From Rhizobium sp. ARZ01 (lineage in GTDB: Bacteria; Pseudomonadota; Alphaproteobacteria; Rhizobiales; Rhizobiaceae): DNA of 64,000 nt. The notes under the pieces are model-generated. The model was not told the origin of the DNA. It saw only the letters and a list, made by a program, of their open reading frames with translations, and did no database searches. The stretch spans positions 2,948,571 to 3,012,570 of the forward strand of contig NZ_JACVAE010000001.1 in assembly GCF_014851675.1 (NCBI RefSeq). Reading direction: 5' to 3'. Shown in pieces: positions 35,399 through 44,261 of the stretch (position 1 is the first letter of the stretch; every line of letters starts with the position of its first letter). Position numbers and translations under genes: made by a program.

Positions 35399-36286
35399 AT
35401 GCATACGAAAGTCCGCAAGGCCATCATCCCCGCCGCCGGCTTTGGAACGAGAATGCTGCCGGCAACCAAGAGCGTTCCCAAGGAATTGCTGCCGATCGTA
35501 GACAGGCCAATCCTCGACTACATCGTCGCGGAGGCCTTCGCCTCCGGGATCGAGCATGTCGTCATCGTCACCGGACGCATGAAGGGCGCAATCGAAGACT
35601 ATTTCGATCACGCCTTTGAGATCGACGTCTGCCTGCGCAATGCCGGCAAGCATGTTCTGGCCGACCGAATGGCGCAGTATACGCCGGGTACGGGCAGCAT
35701 CTCCTTTGTTCGCCAGCAGCAGGCGCGCGGCCTGGGGCACGCGGTGTGGACGGCGCGCCAGATCGTCGGCGACGAGCCGTTTGCCGTCCTGCTCCCCGAC
35801 ATGCTGATGGTCGACGACGAACCCTGCCTCAAGTCAATGATGAACCTCCATGACCGCCATGGCGGCAACATCATCGCCGTCGAGAAATGCGCGCCCGAGG
35901 AGGCCCATAAATTCGGCATCGTATCCCTGAAGCCGACGGGTGATGGGCCGCTGGTGACGGGCCTGGTGGAGAAGCCTGCCCCGGGCACTGCCCCTAGCAA
36001 CCTGTTCATTTCCGGGCGCTACATCCTGCAGCCCGAGATCTTCGACCTGCTGGAGAACCAGTCACCCGGTGCGGGCGGCGAAGTTCAGCTCACCGATGCC
36101 ATGATCGCACTCATGAAAACGCAAGAAATCAGGCCGTTGGAGTTCCTCGGCCGCACTTTCGATTGCGGCTCGCCGGCCGGCTTCGTGAGTGCCAACTTGC
36201 ACATGGCAATTGCCCGCGCCGACCTTGGCGCCTGCTTCAATGTGGAGATCGAAACCCTCGCCGCGGCACGGCGCGCGGTCGCCTGA
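35399..36286 (+). CDS. galU: UTP-glucose-1-phosphate uridylyltransferase
   Basis: A 295-residue enzyme that makes UDP-glucose from UTP and glucose-1-phosphate in the cytoplasm, the donor for the glucose of galactoglucan and, via GalE, for galactose. The signature VRKAIIPAAGFGTRMLPATK opens the protein, followed by SVPKELLPIVDRPILDYIV, EDYFDHA, VLLPDMLMVDD and VEKCAPEEAHKFGIVSL. The C-terminal GGEVQLTDAMIALM is also typical. GGAGG lies eight bases before the ATG at 35399, so I reject a start seven codons earlier. S. meliloti exoN is the same enzyme in the EPS I cluster; here the gene closes the EPS II run and ends in a terminator. Confidence 0.96.
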   Translation: MHTKVRKAIIPAAGFGTRMLPATKSVPKELLPIVDRPILDYIVAEAFASGIEHVVIVTGRMKGAIEDYFDHAFEIDVCLRNAGKHVLADRMAQYTPGTGSISFVRQQQARGLGHAVWTARQIVGDEPFAVLLPDMLMVDDEPCLKSMMNLHDRHGGNIIAVEKCAPEEAHKFGIVSLKPTGDGPLVTGLVEKPAPGTAPSNLFISGRYILQPEIFDLLENQSPGAGGEVQLTDAMIALMKTQEIRPLEFLGRTFDCGSPAGFVSANLHMAIARADLGACFNVEIETLAAARRAVA

Positions 36287-36321
36287 GCCCAGCAGTCCCA
36301 TCTACTGCCGTGCGCATCATT

Positions 36322-36350
36322 CTCCCGAAACCGACACCCGGTTTCGGGAG
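36322..36350 (+). terminator. Rho-independent terminator after galU
   Basis: A perfect eleven-base stem (CTCCCGAAACC with GGTTTCGGGAG) and a seven-base loop, followed by ATTTATATT, lies 36 bases past the galU stop. The T run is interrupted, so it may act as a bidirectional end between galU and the convergent hydrolase gene. Confidence 0.85.
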
Positions 36351-36428
36351 ATTTATATTGATCAGGAGGCCTAGCCCTGACGATGATCCGCTAACTAAGA
36401 GCGCCACGTTGTCGGGGTGACATTCAGA

Positions 36429-37385
36429 TCACGAAGGAACGCCAGCATCTGCTCCACGGTTGCGCGCGATCCGGCCGTCCAGTTCGGCTATCCGGTGGGC
36501 GAGGCCAGGATCGCCTGGCTTGTACGACATGGCGTCCGCCAGCATAGTCCGCGCCGTCGCAAGCTCGCCGTCACGGATGTGGCGGTTGGCACGATGGTAT
36601 AGGAAGTTTGCCCGCTCGACCGGAGAGAAATCCGCGCCAAAGTGCGCATGAAATCGGTCGGCCCAAGCAAGATGGCGGGCGATAGCCGCCACAGAAATCT
36701 GATAAGGTCGCATTGGTGCCGCAACTCGCGCTGCGCGCGTTAGTGCGCGCAGCCCCGGAAGATCGTTCTGGCGGCATGCCTCGATCAGCGATAGCGCCCG
36801 CGCCGTCCCGGTGAAGGCTCTGACTGTGCCATGGCCCGTCATGTGGACCGGCACAAGATGTGTCCTCTCCTGCAACGCCGCGATCCGCTCTGCGTGCCGG
36901 CGATCGGCGGCGTGGAATGGATCGAAGAAGAGATAGGCACGGCCGGCGGCGTGGTCAGGCGCAATCCCCATATTGGCATGGAGGTCGGGCGAGAAATGGC
37001 GCGTAAATCTGCCGTCGAAAGGAACGCTCTTCGGGTTAATCGAGACCTGCGGACAAAATGCGATGGCAACGGTGGCGTCGAAGCGCCGGCGGTAGCGCAG
37101 CGCCGCGTAGCCGCCCTGCGAGTGTCCGTAAAGGATCCGCTCGGGTGCAGCGCGGAGGATCGGCGCGACCGCCTCGACCGCCTTGACGACACTCGTCGCC
37201 GGGAACCAGTTTGGACGTCGACTGATGAAGCCAAGCGCAGCGATGTCCGCCTTTTCGCAGAGCCTCTGCCCCCAGAAGCGGCTGCCGTTGGCCTGCATTT
37301 CCATCTCGTTAAAGGTGACAAGAAGATAGGAAGACGATCCTGTACGATGTATTACTTCCAAATTCTCATCGAAAAAGACGCGCAT
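36429..37385 (-). CDS. Alpha/beta hydrolase-like protein with helical C-terminus
   Basis: A 318-residue protein with the nucleophile elbow LYGHSQGGYAALRY (Ser 89) of alpha/beta hydrolases and a possible catalytic histidine in HMTGHGTVRAFTG near residue 183. There is no signal peptide. The last 110 residues are helical and TPR-like (ANFLYHRANRHIRDGELATARTMLADAMS). Similar proteins occur in polysaccharide clusters of Rhizobiales, where deacylation or cross-linking roles have been suggested; I cannot assign a substrate. It converges on galU. A palindrome nearly identical to that between wggR and wgdA lies 34 bases upstream of its ATG, pointing to membership in the EPS II regulon. Confidence 0.8.
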   Translation of the reverse strand: MRVFFDENLEVIHRTGSSSYLLVTFNEMEMQANGSRFWGQRLCEKADIAALGFISRRPNWFPATSVVKAVEAVAPILRAAPERILYGHSQGGYAALRYRRRFDATVAIAFCPQVSINPKSVPFDGRFTRHFSPDLHANMGIAPDHAAGRAYLFFDPFHAADRRHAERIAALQERTHLVPVHMTGHGTVRAFTGTARALSLIEACRQNDLPGLRALTRAARVAAPMRPYQISVAAIARHLAWADRFHAHFGADFSPVERANFLYHRANRHIRDGELATARTMLADAMSYKPGDPGLAHRIAELDGRIARNRGADAGVPS

Positions 37386-37418
37386 GCAGCCACTCGATAA
37401 TAAAACTCAGGCTTAATT

Positions 37419-37437
37419 TACTTCAATATTTGAAGAC
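37419..37437. promoter_or_regulatory. Second copy of the candidate WggR operator
   Basis: TACTTCAA-TAT-TTGAAGAC repeats the wggR-wgdA palindrome with its CTTCAA-N3-TTGAAG core perfect, and shares the flanking AATTT. It lies 34 bases before the hydrolase ATG at 37385. A separate perfect inverted repeat, TCATAC-ATAA-GTATGA, follows at about 37445-37460. Confidence 0.65.
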
Positions 37438-37503
37438 AATTTCCTCATACATAAGTATGATAGAGATATTTCATCGAAATCAACCCCTGCCCCACCATTC
37501 GCC

Positions 37504-37640
37504 TCAAAAAGGCGTCTGGCACGTTGAAAGACGGAAAGCATATTGAACTGCATTCCTGCGGCCTTCTTCAGCAAGGCCTGTGGCGCTTCCTGCGGCAGAT
37601 TGTAGCCGATGCCGCCGGTAATCAGCCGGTGTCATCTTGC
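37504..37640 (-). pseudogene. Possible C-terminal remnant of an alpha/beta hydrolase
   Basis: One minus-strand frame ends with RLITGGIGYNLPQEAPQALL and a basic tail to a stop near 37504. GxGHNLPQEAP is the C-terminal histidine block of epoxide hydrolase and haloalkane dehalogenase-like enzymes; here the histidine is Tyr. No upstream part is in frame. It looks like a fragment, but the evidence is one short match. Confidence 0.35.
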
Positions 37641-37695
37641 CCGAAAATTTTTTGGCATAGGCGGGGCTCCGGATGCGGTGCACCGTTGGCATCCC

Positions 37696-38631
37696 TCAAG
37701 CGTGATCGTCGGCACGGCGATGAGCGGGAATTTGGCGAGCCTCTCCTCCAGAAGCGGGCACCTGGGCAGACAACCAATGCCAAGCATCGAGCACGTCGGC
37801 GTCCTTCAATTTCCTTTCGCTCGAAACGACATACCAAGCACGACCGGAGTCGAGGGCCTCGTCAAACAACCGCGTCAACACCCCGGCCTTGATCGCAGCG
37901 TCTGCCAGAAGACAACTGGCCAGCGCGACTCCTTGTCCGAGTTCTGCTGCGGCCAGGGCAATATCGCGGTCGCTGAAATTCGTGCCCTTCCATGTTGTGT
38001 CAGCGTCAACGCCCGTATGCCCCAGCCATTCAGCCCAACCAACCGGGCCTTCGTCGTGGATGAGCTCTGCATTGAGAAGATCGGCGGGCTCCCGGAGCAT
38101 CCGCGCAAGCGCCGGCTGAGCGACAGGTGAAAGACAGTCGGTGCCGATCATGAAGCTTTCACAACCAGTCGGCGGCTCGAAAGCGTGTATGATGGCGATA
38201 TCCACCTCCATCGTCTCGAAATCGACGCGCGCGCCGTTGGTGTCCAGCCAAGGTTCACAGGCGGGCACAGCCGTCTTCAGTCCCGGCAAACGCGGCAGGA
38301 GCCAGCGCCGCGTGAAATCTTGCGGCGCATAGATGACGACGCTGCCGGGCTTGCGATAGGGCTCCAGCCGTCTGTACCCATCCTCCATCATTTCCAGGCA
38401 GCCTCGCACCGTCCGATGATAGTCGCGCCCTGCATCTGTGAGGCGCACTTCCCGGCCGATACGCAGGAACAGCGGCTGGCCGATCTGCGCCTCAAGCAAC
38501 CGCATCTGATGGCTGATGGCCGATTGCGTCAGGCCAACTTCCTCCGCGGCGCGGCTGAAGCTCTCAAGCCGCGCCGCGGCTTCGAACCCCTTGAGGAACT
38601 GGGTCGGCGGAATGTGGCGGAATTTAACCAT
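37696..38631 (-). CDS. LysR-type regulator (GcvA-like), divergent from agmatine deiminase
   Basis: A 311-residue LysR-family protein. The helix-turn-helix lies at residues 8-65 (FLKGFEAAARLESFSRAAEE, then GLTQSAISHQMRLLEAQIG), followed by the effector domain with IYAPQDFTRRWLLPRL and FETMEVDIAIIHAF, the layout of the GcvA subgroup. The start MVKFRHIPPTQF at 38631 fits the family better than an upstream Met. It diverges from the agmatine deiminase operon with a gap of 96 bases, so it probably controls that operon in response to a polyamine or related ligand. AATTCCATTCAT-type dyads are present in the gap, but I cannot fix an operator. Confidence 0.9.
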   Translation of the reverse strand: MVKFRHIPPTQFLKGFEAAARLESFSRAAEEVGLTQSAISHQMRLLEAQIGQPLFLRIGREVRLTDAGRDYHRTVRGCLEMMEDGYRRLEPYRKPGSVVIYAPQDFTRRWLLPRLPGLKTAVPACEPWLDTNGARVDFETMEVDIAIIHAFEPPTGCESFMIGTDCLSPVAQPALARMLREPADLLNAELIHDEGPVGWAEWLGHTGVDADTTWKGTNFSDRDIALAAAELGQGVALASCLLADAAIKAGVLTRLFDEALDSGRAWYVVSSERKLKDADVLDAWHWLSAQVPASGGEARQIPAHRRADDHA

Positions 38632-38727
38632 ACATGAATTCCATTCATCTTTAGTGGGAATGCTTCTCGTTTGTATTGGCACTCTGTTGGAACAACAATG
38701 AGCGCCATAGATGAATAGGAGTCAATC

Positions 38728-39750
38728 ATGGACACGAAGATGCGGCCGCAACCGCAGGTGAAGCTGCGCCGGCCGGGTGAGTTCGAACCTCATGCCAAGA
38801 CATGGATGGCCTGGCCCCACCGGCACGATCTCTATGGCGAGCGCCTGCCGGACATGCAGCAGGCCTATGCCGATGTCGCTGCGGCGATCGCACAATTCGA
38901 GCCCGTCAGCATGGTGGTCCATCCCGATCACACAGAGAGTGCCAAGGCGCAGCTCGGCCACGACATCGGGATCGTCGCCCTGCCGATCGACGATTGCTGG
39001 ATCCGCGATTCCGGACCGACTTTCCTGAAGCGATCGGATGGGGGACTTACCGGCGTTTCCTGGCGCTTCAATGCCTGGGGTCGCAAGCATGAACCATTCG
39101 ATGCCGACGATGCCCTGGCCGCCCGCGTACTGGCCCATGAGGGTGGGGAAATATTCCGGTCGTTTATCCATTGTGAGGGCGGCTCGCTTGCCTGCGATGG
39201 GGACGGCACGCTGATCGCCACCGAGACCAGCCTGCTCCACCCGAACCGCAATCCGGGCCTCTCGAAAGCCTGGGTAGAACAGGAGCTTCTGCGGATGCTT
39301 GGCCTCGAAAAGGTGGTCTGGCTGCCGGGCGACCCGCTGGATCTCGAGACCGACGGCCATGTCGATGGCATGTGCTGCTTCGTGCGTCCCGGCGTCGTAA
39401 TGTTCGAATACAATCCCGACCCGACCGACCTGCACGGACGCATTCTCGCCGACAACTTGGCCGCCCTCAACAGCCAGACGGATGCACGCGGCCGCCGCTT
39501 CGAGGTCATCCCCATACCCGAGGCCTACGACGTCGCGGCAACCAGCGAGATCTTTGCCCGCTCCTACATCAACTTCGCACTCACCAACGGGGGCGTCGTG
39601 ATGCCAACCTTCGGGCGCCCTTCCGGCGATGAGGCGAAGGCGGCAGTCGCCCGCGCGTTTCCGGACCGTCGTATTGTGACGGTCGATATGGGTGCCGTCG
39701 TTCCGGCCGGCGGGGCGATTCACTGCATCACGCAGGAGCAGCCGTTGTGA
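38728..39750 (+). CDS. aguA: Agmatine deiminase
   Basis: A 340-residue cytoplasmic enzyme of the agmatine deiminase/porphyromonas-type PAD family (PF04371), which hydrolyses agmatine to N-carbamoylputrescine and ammonia. Family blocks are KTWMAWPHRHDLYGERL, DDCWIRDSGPTFLKR, GGSLACDGDGTLIATETSLLHPNRNPG, GHVDGMCCFVRPG with the catalytic histidine, and the catalytic cysteine near the C-terminus in GGAIHCITQEQP. All catalytic residues I know are present. AGGAG precedes the ATG. It heads a plus-strand operon divergent from the LysR gene; its stop overlaps a second deiminase. Confidence 0.95.
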   Translation: MDTKMRPQPQVKLRRPGEFEPHAKTWMAWPHRHDLYGERLPDMQQAYADVAAAIAQFEPVSMVVHPDHTESAKAQLGHDIGIVALPIDDCWIRDSGPTFLKRSDGGLTGVSWRFNAWGRKHEPFDADDALAARVLAHEGGEIFRSFIHCEGGSLACDGDGTLIATETSLLHPNRNPGLSKAWVEQELLRMLGLEKVVWLPGDPLDLETDGHVDGMCCFVRPGVVMFEYNPDPTDLHGRILADNLAALNSQTDARGRRFEVIPIPEAYDVAATSEIFARSYINFALTNGGVVMPTFGRPSGDEAKAAVARAFPDRRIVTVDMGAVVPAGGAIHCITQEQPL

Positions 39751-40853
39751 CCGCGCGACAAGCCGCACTGACACGTCGCGGCTTCATACTGGCAGCCGCA
39801 AGCCTGGCGCTCCTGCCGGCTGCGCGCAGCCGCGCCGACGAGGAGGACATATGGATGGCGACAGTTCCCGCCGAAGCCGAACCGCATGCGAGAACGTGGA
39901 TGGCCTGGCCGAGCACGCCGGACTTCTATGGCGGTCCCGGCGCCTACTTTGAAAGCGTGCAGGAAACGTTGGGCCGGCTGGCGGCAGCCATCGCCGAAAA
40001 CGAGCCCGTTTCAATGGCCGCTCCGGCAGACCAGCATGCGCTGGCTGCCCGTCTCTGCGGCCCCAAGGTCGAACTCGTCGGCATCCCGACGGACGACATG
40101 TGGGCGCGGGACAGTGCACCAGTTTTTGTTCGCAAGGAGGAAGGGAGCATCGCAGCCGTCGATTTCGGCTTCAATGGTTGGGGCGGCAAGCAGGCCCATG
40201 GTCGCGACAGCAAGCTTGCCGCGCGGATTGCTGAAATGGCCGGCATTGAACGCCACGTGACGGGCCTATGCGGCGAAGGGGGCGGCCTTGAATACGACGG
40301 TGACGGCACGCTTTTGCTCACCGAAAGCTGCTGGGTGAACGACAATCGCAATCCCGGCATGGAGAAAGCGGAAATCGAACGCCTTCTCAAGGTAGCGCTC
40401 GGTGTTGAGACCGTCATCTGGGTGCCCGGCGTACGCGGTCTCGATATCACCGACGGGCATATCGACGGCTCGTTCCGCTTCGTGGAGCCCGGCCTTGTCA
40501 TCGCCAGCAGCTATCCCGGCGACCTATCGGAATGGGCGCGCGCCCACGAAGAGGCGCTCGCCATCCTCGCAAGGGCGCGTGATGCGCGCGGCCGTTCGCT
40601 CGAGGTTGTCTCCATTCCCGCGGCCACCGAGGTTCGCTCGACAAGCGACGATTTCCTGTCGAGCTACGCGAACTACTATGTCGGCAACGGTGCGCTCTAC
40701 ACGCCGCAATTCGGCGACCGCAAGGCGGATGCCCTAGCCCTGGATGTCCTCGGACGGCTGCATCCCGGCCGCCGCATCGTCCAGCTCGACGTCGACCGCA
40801 TCTATGAAAACGGCGGCGGTATCCACTGTGTCACGCAACAACAACCCGAATGA
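39747..40853 (+). CDS. Agmatine deiminase paralogue with Tat signal peptide
   Basis: A 368-residue second agmatine deiminase. It begins with a twin-arginine signal (LTRRGFILAAASLALLPAARS), so the folded enzyme should be exported to the periplasm. The mature part keeps every family block: RTWMAWPSTPDFYGG, DDMWARDSAPVFV, EGGGLEYDGDGTLLLTESCW, GHIDGSFRFVEPG and the catalytic cysteine in GGGIHCVTQQQP. The GTG start at 39747 overlaps the aguA stop. Export of an agmatine deiminase is unusual; with the periplasmic PotF-like protein next to it, agmatine could be converted outside the membrane and the product captured. Some family members use other guanidines, so the substrate is not certain. Confidence 0.92.
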   Translation: MTARQAALTRRGFILAAASLALLPAARSRADEEDIWMATVPAEAEPHARTWMAWPSTPDFYGGPGAYFESVQETLGRLAAAIAENEPVSMAAPADQHALAARLCGPKVELVGIPTDDMWARDSAPVFVRKEEGSIAAVDFGFNGWGGKQAHGRDSKLAARIAEMAGIERHVTGLCGEGGGLEYDGDGTLLLTESCWVNDNRNPGMEKAEIERLLKVALGVETVIWVPGVRGLDITDGHIDGSFRFVEPGLVIASSYPGDLSEWARAHEEALAILARARDARGRSLEVVSIPAATEVRSTSDDFLSSYANYYVGNGALYTPQFGDRKADALALDVLGRLHPGRRIVQLDVDRIYENGGGIHCVTQQQPE

Positions 40854-40881
40854 CACCCGCTATCAGAAACGGAGAATGACG

Positions 40882-41967
40882 ATGAAACGCTGGTTAGCGC
40901 TTGCGACGGCATGCCTTCTCACGACACCCGCATGGGCGGAGGAGAAGATGCTCTACCTCTACTCCTGGGAGTCCTATTTCAGTGCCCAGTCGATTGCTGC
41001 CTTCGAGAAGGAAACGGGCATCAAGGTCTCCTACGACCTGTTCGATTCCAACGACATCGTCGAAACCAAAATGTTGATAGGGAAGTCGGGCTACGACCTC
41101 ATCACCGTAAACCTCTCCCCCCATTTCCAGCGCCAGCTGTCAGTGGGTATATGGTCGACGCTGGACCGCGACCAGCTTTCCAACCTGGGCAACATCGATC
41201 CCGCCGTCCTGAAGCGCGGCGCCAGCGTCGATACTGACAATGCCCATAACGTACCCTGGATGTGGGGCACGACCGGCGTCGGTTACAATGTCGAGCAGGT
41301 TCAGGCGATCATGCCCGATGCTCCCGTCGATTCTTTGCGTATGGTCTTTGATCCGGAGGTTGTTGCCAAGTTCGCCTCGTGCGGCGTCGGAATGCTCGAC
41401 GATTCAGAGCAGGTGCTTGGCCTCGCCTTGATCTATTTGGGGCTCAATCCCGATACGACCGACAAGGATGAACTCGAAAAGGCAGTGGAGGTGGTCGCCA
41501 AGGTTCGCCCCTATGTGCGCAAGTTCCACAACTCAAGCTATGTCAACGACCTTGCCGACGGTGATCTCTGCGTCGCCATCGGCTTTTCCGGCGACATGCT
41601 GATTGCAAGCAGCCGGGCGAAGGAGGCCGGCAAATCCTACGCCATCACCTACCGCCTTTCGAAGGAGGGCAATCTGGTCTGGGCCGACGTGCTCGCCATT
41701 CCAACCGATGCGCCGCATCCAGAAGCCGCCCACGCCTTCATCGATTTCTTCATGCGCCCTGAAATTGCCGCCGCGGCCGCTCGGGAAACCGGATTCTCCA
41801 CAGCCAACAAGGCCGCCCTGCCCCTGCTTGACGACAGCCTGCGGTCAAACCCCAACCTCTACCCATCTGCCGAAGCACAGAAGCGGTTGCACCTGCCGAA
41901 AGCACTGGACCAGAAGGCCCTGAAGGTTTGGACGCAAGCCTGGGATCGCGCGAAGGGATTGCGGTAG
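40882..41967 (+). CDS. PotF-like periplasmic polyamine-binding protein
   Basis: A 361-residue extracellular solute-binding protein of the spermidine/putrescine (PotD/PotF) type. The signal peptide is MKRWLALATACLLTTPAWA. The mature part opens with LYLYSWESYFSAQSIAAFEK, the usual start of the family, and carries PWMWGTTGVGYNVEQVQAI and AHAFIDFFMRPEIAAAAA. GGAG lies seven bases before the ATG at 40882. No permease or ATPase gene follows, so it would need an ABC transporter encoded elsewhere or act as a sensor. It lies between the exported deiminase and an amidase, suggesting that N-carbamoylputrescine or putrescine is its ligand. Confidence 0.92.
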   Translation: MKRWLALATACLLTTPAWAEEKMLYLYSWESYFSAQSIAAFEKETGIKVSYDLFDSNDIVETKMLIGKSGYDLITVNLSPHFQRQLSVGIWSTLDRDQLSNLGNIDPAVLKRGASVDTDNAHNVPWMWGTTGVGYNVEQVQAIMPDAPVDSLRMVFDPEVVAKFASCGVGMLDDSEQVLGLALIYLGLNPDTTDKDELEKAVEVVAKVRPYVRKFHNSSYVNDLADGDLCVAIGFSGDMLIASSRAKEAGKSYAITYRLSKEGNLVWADVLAIPTDAPHPEAAHAFIDFFMRPEIAAAAARETGFSTANKAALPLLDDSLRSNPNLYPSAEAQKRLHLPKALDQKALKVWTQAWDRAKGLR

Positions 41968-42044
41968 ACGACGCCGTCAGCTACCGCAAACGCAAGCATG
42001 GCTGGCGGCAAGCATTGCGTCAGCACTCATGCAGGAGGGCACCG

Positions 42045-44045
42045 ATGAAGGTTGTTGAAACCTCGATTGGAGAATTGCGCGACGCGCTTCGAACAGGTCA
42101 AACGACCAGCGTCGGCCTGGTCGCGGCCTATCTCAACCGCATTGCGTACTACGATCGGCACGGGATCGCCCTCAATGCCGTGCCGGTGCTCAATCCCGAC
42201 ATGTTCGCTGAAGCCCGTGCTTCGGACCTGCGGCGCGCGCGCGGCGAAAGCATCGGCCCGCTTGACGGCATCCCCTATACCGCCAAGGACAGCTACAAGG
42301 TGAAGGGGATGAGCGTCGCCTCCGGTTCGCCCGCTTTTGCCGATCTGATTGCGACGGAGGACGCCTTTGCGATTTCCCGTCTGCGGGCGGCGGGGGCCGT
42401 GTTGATCGGGCTGACGAACATGCCGCCGATGGCCAATGGCGGGATGCAGCGCGGCGTCTATGGGCGTGCGGAATCGCCCTACAATGCCGATTGGCTGACC
42501 GCGGCCTTCGGTTCTGGTTCCTCCAACGGATCCGGGACCGCGACCGCCGCGAGTTTCGCAGCGTTCGGGCTTGGGGAGGAGACCTGGTCGAGCGGGCGCG
42601 CGCCCGCTGCCAATAACGGCCTCTGCGCCTATACGCCGAGCCGCGGCGTCATCTCCGTACGCGGCAATTGGCCACTCGTACCGACCATGGACGTCGTGGT
42701 GCCGCACACTCGCTCGATGGCTGACATGCTGGACTTGCTCGATACTATCGTGGCGGACGATCCGGAAAGCCGCGGCGATCTTTGGCGTCGCCAGGCCTGG
42801 GTGCAGATCCCGAAAGCGTCCGATATCCGGCCACAGTCCTATGTCGCGATCGCCCGAACGGCGAGCCTTGCGGGCAAACGGTTCGGCCTGCCGGCGATGT
42901 ATATCAATGTCGATGCCGAGGCGGGAACCGGTGCGCAGGTCGGGATCGGCGGCGCGACCGGCCAGCGGATCGACACCCGAGCCTCGATGGTCGCGCTTTG
43001 CGCGGCGGCACGAGCCGCGCTCGAGGCGGCAGGGGCCGAGGTCGTGGTCACCGATTTTCCGGTCGTTAGCAATTACGAGGGGGATCGTCCGGACGCGCCT
43101 ACCATTGCGACCCGCGGCCTCGTCAGCCCGGACTATCTTCATCACGAGATCGTGGATTTGTCCGCCTGGGCCTGGGACGATTTTCTGGCCGCCAATGCCG
43201 ACCCTACCTTACGGCGTCTTACCAACGTCGACGGGAGCCGCATATTCCCCGCGCCGGAAGGCAGCCTGCCCGACCGCTACCACGGGTTCGACGACCATAT
43301 CGCCGACTACCCCGCCCATCTGCGCGACCATCCCATCGCATCGTTTGACGAGATACCGGGCCTTGCCGAGGGGTTTCAGGGGCTCGAGGAGACCCGGCGC
43401 GTCGATCTCGAAGCCTGGATGGACCGATTGGGGCTCGATGCGGTGATCTTCCCAGCCGTTGCCGATATTGGCCCGGCGGATGCCGACGTGAACCCCGCCT
43501 CCGCCGATCTCGCCTGGCGAAACGGTACCTGGGTCGCCAACGGCAACTTGGCGATCCGCCATCTGGGCATTCCGACGGTGACCGTTCCGATGGGGATGCT
43601 TTCCGATATCGGCATGCCGGCGGGGCTGACCTTCGCTGGCCGGGCCTGGGAAGATGCAGCGCTGCTTGCCTATGCCTGCGCTTTCGAGAAGTCCGGAAGC
43701 TACCGCGAAACACCGCGCCGAACGCCCGAACTTCCGGAGCTGCCCGATGGTGCCGTCGCGGACCTCGCCGAAATTCCGACGCTGCATCTCGAGGCGTCGC
43801 TTACGCCCGCTGGCCATGGGCGCCAGCGTCTTTCTATACAGGCACAAAGCCAGACCCCGCTCCTCTGGATAACCGTAAACGGCCAGCCAGTCACGTTTCG
43901 GCAGGAGGGGACGCAAATCAGTGCGAGCCTCGATCTGGCGGAGAACACTCATGTTCACAGCGAGTGGCGCAGACCCTATGGGCATATCGTGATCGCCTGC
44001 GCACGCGGCACCGCCGCCTATGCCATCGTCGGTGGCACCGCCTGA
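42045..44045 (+). CDS. Amidase-signature family hydrolase with C-terminal beta extension
   Basis: A 666-residue cytoplasmic amidase-signature enzyme. The catalytic lysine lies in PLDGIPYTAKDSYKVKGM (near residue 75-90), the cis-serine in GSGSSNGSGTATAASFAAF, and the nucleophile serine in ETWSSGRAPAANNG, aligned with TGGSIRIPA of typical members. The last 100 residues form an additional beta-rich part not found in most amidases. AGGAGGG precedes the ATG at 42045. In the operon it could replace the nitrilase-type AguB and split N-carbamoylputrescine to putrescine, but the family has many substrates (ureas, amides, allophanate). No signal peptide is seen, so it works inside. Confidence 0.88.
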   Translation: MKVVETSIGELRDALRTGQTTSVGLVAAYLNRIAYYDRHGIALNAVPVLNPDMFAEARASDLRRARGESIGPLDGIPYTAKDSYKVKGMSVASGSPAFADLIATEDAFAISRLRAAGAVLIGLTNMPPMANGGMQRGVYGRAESPYNADWLTAAFGSGSSNGSGTATAASFAAFGLGEETWSSGRAPAANNGLCAYTPSRGVISVRGNWPLVPTMDVVVPHTRSMADMLDLLDTIVADDPESRGDLWRRQAWVQIPKASDIRPQSYVAIARTASLAGKRFGLPAMYINVDAEAGTGAQVGIGGATGQRIDTRASMVALCAAARAALEAAGAEVVVTDFPVVSNYEGDRPDAPTIATRGLVSPDYLHHEIVDLSAWAWDDFLAANADPTLRRLTNVDGSRIFPAPEGSLPDRYHGFDDHIADYPAHLRDHPIASFDEIPGLAEGFQGLEETRRVDLEAWMDRLGLDAVIFPAVADIGPADADVNPASADLAWRNGTWVANGNLAIRHLGIPTVTVPMGMLSDIGMPAGLTFAGRAWEDAALLAYACAFEKSGSYRETPRRTPELPELPDGAVADLAEIPTLHLEASLTPAGHGRQRLSIQAQSQTPLLWITVNGQPVTFRQEGTQISASLDLAENTHVHSEWRRPYGHIVIACARGTAAYAIVGGTA

Positions 44046-44261
44046 TCGGCGGAGGGGCCTGTCCGAAAATTCATATTTACCATTGCGAAAACCGGAGCGG
44101 CAGATGCCGCCCTCTACGATCGGTAGGTGAGCTTTTGCAATCAAGCGAAAGCTATTCTCCCGGGAGCGAGGCTGACTTCCTATTTTTCCCTCCGTGAAAC
44201 CCCTCGGCGGGGAACTGTCAGGCAGTTTGCTCGTTGAAGGTTGGGTACAACGGAGGCCAAG

